From: Labilithrix sp.
GTDB taxonomy: Bacteria; Myxococcota_A; Polyangia; Polyangiales; Polyangiaceae
Assembly: GCA_019637105.1 (NCBI GenBank)
Contig: JAHBWF010000012.1
Coordinates: 26,510-90,509 of the forward strand
Reading direction: 5' to 3'
Length of the DNA: 64,000 nt
The notes below the pieces were generated by a model. That model was not told the origin of the DNA. It searched no databases and saw nothing but the letters and a program-made list of their open reading frames with translations. Shown here one piece after another: positions 28,968 to 36,995 of this stretch. The position numbers and the translations under genes were made by a program. How positions within the stretch are numbered: the stretch's first letter is position 1; every line of letters begins with the position of its first letter.

Positions 28968-29067
28968 CTATCACGCCCAGTTGGGGCGCCCGGCAAGAGT
29001 GCGCCCCGCGCCTCGCGAGGCCTGGAAATCAGGCCTCCGCCGCGCCGTCGCGACGCCCGCCGGGGCG

Positions 29068-29613
29068 TCAGGGAGCGACGGTGTGCATCACGCGGTAGAC
29101 GACGATCGCCGCCAGCGCGATGACGAAGACGAACAGCACGAGCGCGGGCATCGACAGCTTGCCGATCGCCTTGCGCTGCGCGAGCAGCTCCGGCGACGGC
29201 GGCACGCGGCGCGAGCGCACGCGCGCCAGGTTCAGCACGACGTCGAGCTTGGTGAGAAACTCGGTGTACTCGTCGGCGGTGATCTCGAGCGGGCGGCGGA
29301 ACCGGAGCTCGTGGAGCACGGCCACGTGCTCGAACGTCCGGACCTCCGCGAACGACGTCACCGGATCGACCGTCCCCGCGACGACCACGGCGTACCCCTG
29401 GCGCCGGGGCACGAGGCGGATGCTCTGCCGGGCCTGCGCGCCGCCGCCCGTCGACGGTCCCTCGGGCCCCTTCAGATCGACGCGGTAGTCGCCGGCGCCC
29501 ATGTGGAAGCCGTCGAAGCCGTCCGTCACCGTCTCCGCGAGCGACGCCGCTTGATTGGCGACCTGCGTACGAAGCGCCTCGAGCTCGCGTTCACGTTCGC
29601 TGTCCAGACTCAC
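29068..29613 (-). CDS. Tail-anchored protein, paralogue 2
   Basis: A 181-residue protein of unknown function, essentially the conserved part of its neighbour without the Pro-rich N-terminus. Shared features are NQAASLAETVTDGFDGFHMGAGDYRVDL, PSTGGGAQARQSIRLVPRRQGYAVVVAGTVDP, FEHVAVLHELRFRRPLEI, a basic segment, and a C-terminal hydrophobic helix (ALVLFVFVIALAAIVVYRVM). It starts with GTG, 8 nt from a TATATT box. The pair arose by tandem duplication. The repeated SLA(D/E)(T/S)VT..F motif suggests a common binding partner. Confidence 0.75.
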   Translation of the reverse strand: MSLDSERERELEALRTQVANQAASLAETVTDGFDGFHMGAGDYRVDLKGPEGPSTGGGAQARQSIRLVPRRQGYAVVVAGTVDPVTSFAEVRTFEHVAVLHELRFRRPLEITADEYTEFLTKLDVVLNLARVRSRRVPPSPELLAQRKAIGKLSMPALVLFVFVIALAAIVVYRVMHTVAP

Positions 29614-29621
29614 GATCGCTC

Positions 29622-29627
29622 AATATA
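29622..29627 (-). promoter_or_regulatory. -10 box of tail-anchored paralogue 2
   Basis: TATATT on the minus strand, ending 8 nt before the GTG at 29613. Strongly AT-rich against the local background and equivalent in position to the GATAAT of the sister gene. Confidence 0.5.
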
Positions 29628-29678
29628 CTCGTGACGACGCGAGAGAAGGACGCTTTCGCGCTCTACGCCCGGCGAAGC

Positions 29679-29768
29679 GGGCCGGCGTCGCTGGGCCATC
29701 GTAGCTGGGCCGGCATCGATGGGCCATCGTAGCTGGGCCGGCGTCGATGGGCCATCTTAGCTGGGCCG
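29679..29768. repeat. 28-bp tandem repeat array
   Basis: Just over three copies of a 28-bp unit (GGGCCATCGTAGCTGGGCCG plus GCATCGAT) in the 219-bp gap between the tail-anchored gene and the HAD gene. The copies differ at only two or three positions. Each junction carries the short palindrome CGATGG-G-CCATCG. There are no unique spacers, so it is not a CRISPR array. Confidence 0.85.
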
Positions 29769-29832
29769 CTTTCTCACGCCCGGACGTCCTCGAGCCTGCG
29801 GCGCCGGCGTCGCGGCCCGCGCGCGCGCCGGA

Positions 29833-30606
29833 TCACGCCCGCTCGAGCACGACGAGCTCCGGGACCTCGGCCGCGCGCTCGACGAGGCGCGCCTTCGGCC
29901 GTACCGCCACCGGGTGCCGCGCCTCGCGGAGCATGGCCACGTCGAAGGCGTTGTCGCCGAACGCCGCGTAGAGGACCCGCTCGGCGCCGAGCCGCGCGCG
30001 GAGGTGCGTCACCTTCCCCGGACCGTACGGGATGGGCCGCTCGACCGACGACTGGACGATCCCGACCGCGTCGTACGCCTCGCGCGCCGCCATCGCGTTC
30101 GCGAGGTCGATCCCGACGACGCGCGCGGCCTGCTCGACGATCGCGCGAGGCGAGGCGCTCACGAGGAGCACGTCGATCCCGACGCGCCGCGCGTGCTCGA
30201 CGACGTGGATCGCCTCGCCGTGGAGACGGTCGCGGAGGCCGATGCTGACGACGACCCCTTCGCAGAACCGATCGAGCTCGGCGCGAGACCAGCCGGCGGC
30301 GGCCCACGTCATGATCTCGCAGACGCGCTCCTCGGGGAAGCTTCCCGCGAGGTACGCCGCGTGGATCCGCCGCGCGATCGCGCGCGGGTCGCCCGACGCG
30401 TCGATCCCCTCCTCCGCCGCCTCGCGGACGAGCGCGTCGCGCGCCGCGTCGCGCACGCCCCGCGCGAGCAGCGCCTCGAAGAAGTCCTCGCCCACGTCGC
30501 CGGACCAGAGCGTGCCGTCGCCGTCGAACGCGATCGCGCCGCCCGGCTCGCGCGCCCGCGCCTCGTCGATCGCGAGGACGATCTCGTTGACGCTGACCGT
30601 ACGCAC
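29833..30606 (-). CDS. HAD-superfamily phosphatase (SerB-like, subclass I)
   Basis: A 257-residue haloacid dehalogenase-type hydrolase. Motif I is AIAFDGDGTLW (nucleophile and acid aspartates), motif II LLVSASPRAI, motif III/IV KVTHLRARLG...AAFGDNAFDVAML. The helical insert between motifs I and II marks the phosphoserine-phosphatase-like subclass. The substrate is not assigned. The GTG at 30606 is chosen because upstream in-frame codons enter low-complexity Arg/Gly-rich non-coding-like sequence; a later start (V at VSVNEIV) is also possible. It lies 209 bp behind the YgiQ gene on the same strand. Confidence 0.85.
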   Translation of the reverse strand: MRTVSVNEIVLAIDEARAREPGGAIAFDGDGTLWSGDVGEDFFEALLARGVRDAARDALVREAAEEGIDASGDPRAIARRIHAAYLAGSFPEERVCEIMTWAAAGWSRAELDRFCEGVVVSIGLRDRLHGEAIHVVEHARRVGIDVLLVSASPRAIVEQAARVVGIDLANAMAAREAYDAVGIVQSSVERPIPYGPGKVTHLRARLGAERVLYAAFGDNAFDVAMLREARHPVAVRPKARLVERAAEVPELVVLERA

Positions 30607-30815
30607 CAGCGCCAGGATACGCGCCTCTCGCGTCGATCGGCATCCTCCCGGCGCGGATCGACGCCTCCCGGGTCCTCGTCGTCGCTCGTCGACGCTCCTC
30701 GGCCTCCCCGCGCGCTCTCCGAGCGTCGAGGCCGGACGCGCTCGACCGGAGCGCGACGCCGCGCCTCTCCGATCGTCGATCGCGGGCGCCCGTCGCGGGC
30801 CGCGAGCGTTCGCGA

Positions 30816-32777
30816 TCAGCGCGGTCGGCGACCGCGCGGACCACGCGCGAGCGGCGGACCGCCGCGCTTCGGGCGGACGGCGCGCGCCGCGGCGTGGACG
30901 CGATCGGCCGCCCCCTCGAACGGGACGAGCGCGTTCGGACCGTGGCCGATGAGGTCGCGGCGGCCGACCTCGATCAGCGCCTGGCGCGCGAGCGGCCAGT
31001 GCTGCGGATCCCAGTAGAAGACGAGGGCCTTCATCATGCGCTTCTCGCGGAGATCGCGCGCGGTGTAGACCGGCTCGTTCGTCAGCGGGTCGAGGCCCGT
31101 GTAGAACATCGTCGTGGCGACGGCCATCGGCGTCGGGATGAAGTCCTGCACCTGACGCGGGCGCATGTTGTTGCGCTTCAAGTAGAGCGCGAGCTCGACC
31201 GTGTCCTTCAGCGTCGAGCCGGGGTGCCCGGTGATGAAGTACGGGACGAGGTACTGCTGCTTGCCGGCCTTCTCGCTCGCCTGACAGAAGGCCTGCGCGA
31301 AGCGCTCGTACGTCTCGATGCCGGGCTTCTTCATCTTGTCGAGCACGCGCGGATCGTTGTGCTCGGGCGCGACGGAGAGCTGACCGCCGGTGTGGTGCTG
31401 CGCGAGCTCGGCGACGAACTCGGGGCTCCTGTCGGCGAGGTCGTAGCGCACGCCGGACGCGATGAAGACGCGCTTGATCCCCCTCTCGCGCCGCACCGCG
31501 CGCATCAGCGAGAGCAGCGGACCGTGATCGGTGACGAGGTTCTCGCAGATCCCCGGGTGGACGCACGACAGCCGCCGACACGCGCTCTCGGTGCGCTCGT
31601 CCTTGCAGGTCATCTTGTACATGTTGGCGGTGGGGCCGCCGAGATCGGTGAGCACCCCGGAGAACCCGGCGGAGCGCGAGAGCTCGCGCACCTCACGCAG
31701 GACGCTCGCCTCGCTCCGGCTCTGGATGACGCGGCCCTCGTGCTCGGTGATGCTGCAGAACGTGCAGCCGCCGAAGCAGCCGCGCATCGTCACGATCGAG
31801 TGCTTCACCGTCTCGAAGGCGGGGATCCCCTCGTCCGCGTACGACGGGTGCGGCGCGCGGGCGAACGGGAGGTCGTAGAGGCCGTCCATCTCCTCTTCGG
31901 AGAGCGGGAGCGCCGGCGAGTTGAAGTAGACGGCCTCGTCGCCGTGCGGCTGGAGGATCGGGCGACCGTTGTGCGGGTTGGTCTCGTACTGGAAGGCGCG
32001 GCTCATCCGCGCGAAGGCCTCCTTGTCCCGCGCGACCTCCTCGTAGGACGGGAGGACGACGACCTTCCTGTCCGCGACGAAGCGGCTCGGGTCCGCCGCG
32101 ATCGGCTCCCACGCGCGGCGGTTCTTCTTCACGTGGGCGGTGCCGCGGACGTCGGTGAGGTCCTGGACCTTCTCGCCCGCGTCGAGCCGGCGCGCGATCT
32201 CCCACGCGGGACGCTCGCCCATCCCGAAGACGAGGAGATCGGCCTTCGCGTCGAGCAAGATCGACCGGCGCACCTGATCCGACCAGTAGTCGTAGTGGGC
32301 GATCCTCCGGAGCGACGCCTCGATGCCGCCGAGGACGACGGGGAGCCCGGGGAACGCCTGCCGGCAGAGGTTCGAGTAGACGATGCTCGCGCGGTTCGGG
32401 CGGAGGTTCGCCCGCCCGCCCGGCGAGTACTGATCCTCCGAGCGGACCTTCTTCTGCGCCGTGAGCTTGTTGAGCATCGAGTCCAGGTTGCCCGCGCTCA
32501 CGCCGACGAAGAGGCGCGGCCGCCCCATCCGCGCGACGTCGGCCGGCGAGTCCCAGCGCGGCTGCGCGATCACGCCGACCTTGTAGCCGCGCCCCTCGAG
32601 GAAGCGCGCGACGAGGATGGGGCCGAACGCCGGGTGATCGACGTAGGCGTCGCCGCTCACGATCAGGATGTCGAGCTCGTCCCAGCCGCGCGCGCGCATC
32701 TCCTCGCGCGTCGTCGGGAGGAAGCGCGGGCGCCCGGCCGCGCTGGGCTTCTTACCGATCTGGACGAGGTTCGACAT
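30816..32777 (-). CDS. ygiQ: YgiQ-family radical SAM protein
   Basis: Iron-sulfur SAM enzyme of the YgiQ/UPF0313 family, function unknown. The radical SAM cluster motif is CFGGCTFCSI (CxxxCxxC). The family N-terminus (WDELDILIVSGDAYVDHPAFGPILVARFLEGRGYKVGVIAQP) and C-terminal pattern (QVQDFIPTPMAVATTMFYTGLDP, then RALIEVGRRDLIG) are present. The 653-residue length is normal. The ATG at 32777 (MSNLVQIGKK) is favoured over an upstream Met. Like all radical SAM enzymes it needs a [4Fe-4S] cluster, so it is a client of the ISC system in this window. Confidence 0.93.
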   Translation of the reverse strand: MSNLVQIGKKPSAAGRPRFLPTTREEMRARGWDELDILIVSGDAYVDHPAFGPILVARFLEGRGYKVGVIAQPRWDSPADVARMGRPRLFVGVSAGNLDSMLNKLTAQKKVRSEDQYSPGGRANLRPNRASIVYSNLCRQAFPGLPVVLGGIEASLRRIAHYDYWSDQVRRSILLDAKADLLVFGMGERPAWEIARRLDAGEKVQDLTDVRGTAHVKKNRRAWEPIAADPSRFVADRKVVVLPSYEEVARDKEAFARMSRAFQYETNPHNGRPILQPHGDEAVYFNSPALPLSEEEMDGLYDLPFARAPHPSYADEGIPAFETVKHSIVTMRGCFGGCTFCSITEHEGRVIQSRSEASVLREVRELSRSAGFSGVLTDLGGPTANMYKMTCKDERTESACRRLSCVHPGICENLVTDHGPLLSLMRAVRRERGIKRVFIASGVRYDLADRSPEFVAELAQHHTGGQLSVAPEHNDPRVLDKMKKPGIETYERFAQAFCQASEKAGKQQYLVPYFITGHPGSTLKDTVELALYLKRNNMRPRQVQDFIPTPMAVATTMFYTGLDPLTNEPVYTARDLREKRMMKALVFYWDPQHWPLARQALIEVGRRDLIGHGPNALVPFEGAADRVHAAARAVRPKRGGPPLARGPRGRRPR

Positions 32778-32956
32778 CGAGGTCCACGCTCGCGGTCTCA
32801 CGACGAGCCGCCGCGGCGCTCACCATGGCGCAAAACGCCTTGCCGGGCCACTGTTCGCGCTCCCGGCGCCTCCGCGCCCTCCCGGGCCCTCGTCGCGACG
32901 GGGCGAACCCCGGCCGGGGGCGCCGCACTCCGGCGCCGTCCTCTCCGCGGGAGCGT

Positions 32957-32962
32957 GATACT
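32957..32962 (+). promoter_or_regulatory. -10-like box before the GpsA-like gene
   Basis: GATACT ending 12 nt before the ATG at 32975. The same spacing recurs at several other genes in the window. Confidence 0.35.
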
Positions 32963-32974
32963 TCTGGCTGAGCC

Positions 32975-33955
32975 ATGGAAGCGGTCAACCAGCGTAGGGT
33001 GGCGATCATCGGGGGAGGCGCCTGGGGGCTCGCGCTCGCGTCGGCCGCGGCGCGCGCGGAGAGCGACGTGGTCCTGCTCTCACGGCGCGAGCTGAACGGA
33101 GCGCTGCCGCGCGGCGTGCGCGTCGTCCGCGAGATGAGGGAGGCGGCCAAGCACGCGCGCCTGGTGGTGCTCGCGGTGCCGTCGAGCGTCGCTCGCGTCG
33201 TGGCCCGGGAGCTCGGCGATCACCTCGACGGCGCCCACTACGTCGTCCACGGCGTCCGCGGCCTCGTCCACGACGACGATCGCTCCGATCCCGAGGACCT
33301 CCGCACGATCTCCGAGGTCATCCGCGAGGAGACGCCGGTCCGGCGCACCGGCGCGCTCGGCGGCCCGGCGCTCGCGCAGGACATCCTCGCGGGCAAGCCG
33401 TCGGTGGTCGTCGTCGGGTCGCGCTACCCCGAGGTCTCCGAGGTCACGACCGCCGCGCTGAGCTCACCGACGCTCCGGATCTACCCCACGACCGATCTCC
33501 GCGGCGTCGAGTGGGCGAGCGCGCTCGTCGGGTGCCTCACGATCGCGATCGGCTACGCGCAGGCGATGAACACGAGCGCCGGCCTCGTCGCCGCCTTGAT
33601 CTCGCGCGCCGTCGGGGAGGCCTCGCGCATCGCGGCGGCGGCGGGCGGCGAGGAGAAGACGCTCCTCGGGCTGGCCGGGTACGGCGACCTCCTCGCGTCG
33701 ATCGCGCAGACCGAGCGTCCCGAGGTGCTCGTCGGTCAGGCCCTCGCGAAGGGCCTCCCGCCGGAGGAGGCCGCGAAGGCCGCGGAGCTCCGCGTCGAGG
33801 CCCTGGAGCTCATCCCGTTCGTCACGCGCTGGGCCGAGGCCGCCGGCGTGCGCGCCCCGATCTTCCGCGCGCTCGCGGCCGGCGTCGTCGAGGGCAAGAA
33901 GGCCGACGCGATCCTGCACGAGCTGATGACGCTGCCGATCGAGCACCGCGCCTGA
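32975..33955 (+). CDS. GpsA-like NAD(P)-dependent glycerol-3-phosphate dehydrogenase homologue, probably inactive as GpsA
   Basis: A 326-residue protein with the GpsA fold: Rossmann motif IIGGGAWGLALASAAA, VVLAVPSS, the GGPALAQDILAGKP stretch and GLAGYGDLLASI. The two lysines considered catalytic in this family are missing. The first (KG(I/L)E in true GpsA) is R95 in VHGVRGLV. The second (LKN) is V185-G186 in SALVGCLTIAIG. The loop after the second beta strand (LLSRRELNGALPRG) is also shortened. It is therefore either a pseudo-enzyme or an enzyme of altered chemistry. It has no obvious partner and is convergent with the collagen-like genes. Confidence 0.82.
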   Translation: MEAVNQRRVAIIGGGAWGLALASAAARAESDVVLLSRRELNGALPRGVRVVREMREAAKHARLVVLAVPSSVARVVARELGDHLDGAHYVVHGVRGLVHDDDRSDPEDLRTISEVIREETPVRRTGALGGPALAQDILAGKPSVVVVGSRYPEVSEVTTAALSSPTLRIYPTTDLRGVEWASALVGCLTIAIGYAQAMNTSAGLVAALISRAVGEASRIAAAAGGEEKTLLGLAGYGDLLASIAQTERPEVLVGQALAKGLPPEEAAKAAELRVEALELIPFVTRWAEAAGVRAPIFRALAAGVVEGKKADAILHELMTLPIEHRA

Positions 33956-33968
33956 GCGCGCGCTCGCT

Positions 33969-33981
33969 CGGCGAAACGCCG
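33969..33981. terminator. Hairpin between convergent genes
   Basis: CGGCG-AAA-CGCCG hairpin, extendable with a bulge to GCTCGGCG/CGCCGCGAGC, in the 101-bp gap between the GpsA-like gene and the collagen-like gene. No U-tract. Confidence 0.4.
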
Positions 33982-34056
33982 CGAGCCCGGACCGAGCGCC
34001 GGGCGGCGATCGATCCGAGCTCACGGGCGCTCACGTCGTCCGAGTCGAGGCCGGGT

Positions 34057-35364
34057 TCACTCCTCGATGCAGTAGAGCGCGCGCGCGTAGTCGCACATCC
34101 CGCCGCCCTGGTTGAACCACCAGTGCCAGGTCTGCGCGACGGTCCCGCTGTGCCCCGTGGCGGTTTGATAGTTGCTCGTGCTCGACGTCCAGTTGAGGCA
34201 GGTGTTCGCGCTCGCCTCTCCGCCCCAAGCGACGCCGGTCCAGGCCTGTTCGCTGGAGCTGTAGGCGATGACGGCCCCGGTCTGCGTCTGGTTGATCGCG
34301 GCGTCCAGCGAGGTGCTCGACAGGAGCTGCTGCCAGCTCTTCGCCACCACGGTGCCGTCCACCCGGACGAACTTGCCGTCGGTCACGAGGTAGTTGCTGG
34401 GCTTCGTCGTCGAGCTCCCGATGAGCGCCTTGAAGCTCTTGCTCGCGAACGCCGGGTTCTGCGCCTTGGCCGCCTGGCACTTGGCGTGGGCGCCGCTCAC
34501 GCCGCCGAGGTTGCCCGTCCACTTGCTCGAGGTCACGAAGATCGTCCGCGAGCGCACCGGCGGCGCGTCCTTGCAGACCCAGGCGCTCTGCGTGATCTCG
34601 CTCGAATCGAGGATCCCGTTGCGGTTCGCGTCGATGCCGGCGTCGATCCGGATGCCGCCGGCCTCGCACTTCGCGTCGCCGAGCGCGAGGGTCGTCGACT
34701 TGACGAGCGACGTGAAGCCGATCGCCCCCGCTCCGCCCTTGTCGCCGCCCGCGCCGGTGTCGCCCTTGTCGCCCTTGTCGCCCGCCGCGCCCTTGTCGCC
34801 CGCCCTGCCCTTGTCGCCCTGCTCTCCGGCCGCGCCTTGCGCGCCGCCTTCGCCCGCCCTGCCCTTGTCGCCCGTCGCGCCGGTGTCGCCCTTCTCGCCC
34901 TCGTCGCCCTCGTCGCCCTTGTCGCCCGCCGCGCCCACGTCGCCCTGCGCCCCCTTGTCGCCGACGGCGCCCTCCAGGCCCGTCGCGCCGCGGTCGCCCT
35001 TGTCGCCCTTCGCGCCGCGGTCGCCCTTGTCGCCCGTCGCGCCGGTCTCCCCCGCCGCGCCCTGGTCGCCCCGAGCGCCCGCCGCGCCGCGCGGCGCGTC
35101 CGGGAAGATGACCTCCTGCCACGAGCCGTCGAGGCACGCGACGATCCGCTTCTCGTCGACGACGTACGCCAGCATCGCCTCCGTCGACGCGTCGCACGCA
35201 GGGAGCTCGCCGCGCGTCCGGACCTCGAGCTTGTCGAGAGAGACGCCCGTGGCCGCCTGCTCGCGGACGGGCGAAGGATCGTCGCTGCACCCTCCCACCA
35301 TCGCCGAGACCATCGTCGCGAGAACCAACGACATACCCACACCAATCGTTCGCATCGACCCCAT
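34057..35364 (-). CDS. Collagen-like lipoprotein with C-terminal DUF1554-like domain
   Basis: A 435-residue surface lipoprotein candidate. The lipobox is VGGC (C26). Residues about 45-90 form a small Cys-containing domain (LPACDASTEAMLAYVVDEKRIVACLDGSW). Residues about 92-220 are Gly-X-Y collagen repeats rich in GDKG and GATG. An EF-hand-like loop follows (DANRNGILDSSEITQSAWVCKD). The C-terminal domain (FVTSSKWTGNLGGVSGAHAKC...NWTSSTSNYQTATG...CDYARALYCIEE) resembles DUF1554 lectin-like domains of Leptospira-type proteins. A triple-helical stalk presenting an adhesive head is the simplest reading. Confidence 0.8.
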   Translation of the reverse strand: MGSMRTIGVGMSLVLATMVSAMVGGCSDDPSPVREQAATGVSLDKLEVRTRGELPACDASTEAMLAYVVDEKRIVACLDGSWQEVIFPDAPRGAAGARGDQGAAGETGATGDKGDRGAKGDKGDRGATGLEGAVGDKGAQGDVGAAGDKGDEGDEGEKGDTGATGDKGRAGEGGAQGAAGEQGDKGRAGDKGAAGDKGDKGDTGAGGDKGGAGAIGFTSLVKSTTLALGDAKCEAGGIRIDAGIDANRNGILDSSEITQSAWVCKDAPPVRSRTIFVTSSKWTGNLGGVSGAHAKCQAAKAQNPAFASKSFKALIGSSTTKPSNYLVTDGKFVRVDGTVVAKSWQQLLSSTSLDAAINQTQTGAVIAYSSSEQAWTGVAWGGEASANTCLNWTSSTSNYQTATGHSGTVAQTWHWWFNQGGGMCDYARALYCIEE

Positions 35365-35400
35365 TCCTACCTTTCGACTCCGTCGTTCCTCTCTCCCTAA

Positions 35401-36410
<1,010 letters not shown>

Positions 36411-36527
36411 CCTGACTTTCTCGACGTTTCGTCGTCGCTCGAGTCAAGAACGGGCCGGCGCGCCGAAGGTTAAGGCGACCGCGAACGGCGAGGCGTCGCG
36501 CCGGGCGCGGCACCGCGACCGTGGCGC

Positions 36528-36995
36528 TCAGCGGCCGCGCTTGGCGATCCACGCGTCGAGGCCGCGCGCGCCCTGCTTTCGGATCGCGCTCTTCAGGAAG
36601 GGCGTCCACCCGAAGAGCTTGCCGGGGACGCCCAGCGCCATCCCGCTCCACCGCCGGAGGTCGAAGCGATCGACGTGCTCGACGATCTCGCCGTCGGCGA
36701 AGCGGAAGGTCGCGTCGATGACGTTGTGGACCCGCCTGCCCGCAGCGCCGAAGGAGTAGCGGGCCTCCCAGCGCGCCGAGCCGCGCTCGCCGTCGGCCTT
36801 CACGTCGCGGAACGTGATCTCGAGGTCCTCGCCGCGCTCGCAGAGCATCCGCCACATGGCCTTCGCCCGCTCGCCGCGGAGGTCGGTGAAGACCGGATCG
36901 GAGAAGCGGACGTCGTCGGCGTAGCACGCGACCATGCCCTCGGCGTCGCGACGGGAGAACGACTCGTAGAAGGAGGTGATCAGCGCTGCGCTCAC
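36528..36995 (-). CDS. SnoaL-like/NTF2-fold protein
   Basis: A 155-residue protein of the NTF2-like (SnoaL) superfamily: N-terminal LITSFYESFSRRDAEGMVACYADDVRFSDPVFTDLRG, then GSARWEARYSF and VIDATFRFADGEIVEHVDRFD. Such proteins are small ligand-binding cups or isomerases/hydrolases; the function here is unknown. The GTG at 36995 overlaps the stop of the upstream TPR gene (GTGA), so the two are coupled. No catalytic assignment can be made. Confidence 0.82.
   Translation of the reverse strand: MSAALITSFYESFSRRDAEGMVACYADDVRFSDPVFTDLRGERAKAMWRMLCERGEDLEITFRDVKADGERGSARWEARYSFGAAGRRVHNVIDATFRFADGEIVEHVDRFDLRRWSGMALGVPGKLFGWTPFLKSAIRKQGARGLDAWIAKRGR

Noticed and set aside
29679-29768. 28-bp tandem repeats considered as CRISPR
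   Set aside because: Repeat period equals repeat length, so there is no spacer; no cas genes are nearby.
29833-31581. A 582-codon frame fusing the HAD phosphatase to sequence antisense-overlapping ygiQ
   Set aside because: The N-terminal 325 codons are Arg-rich and lie out of frame within the ygiQ gene; HAD homology starts only at about 30606.
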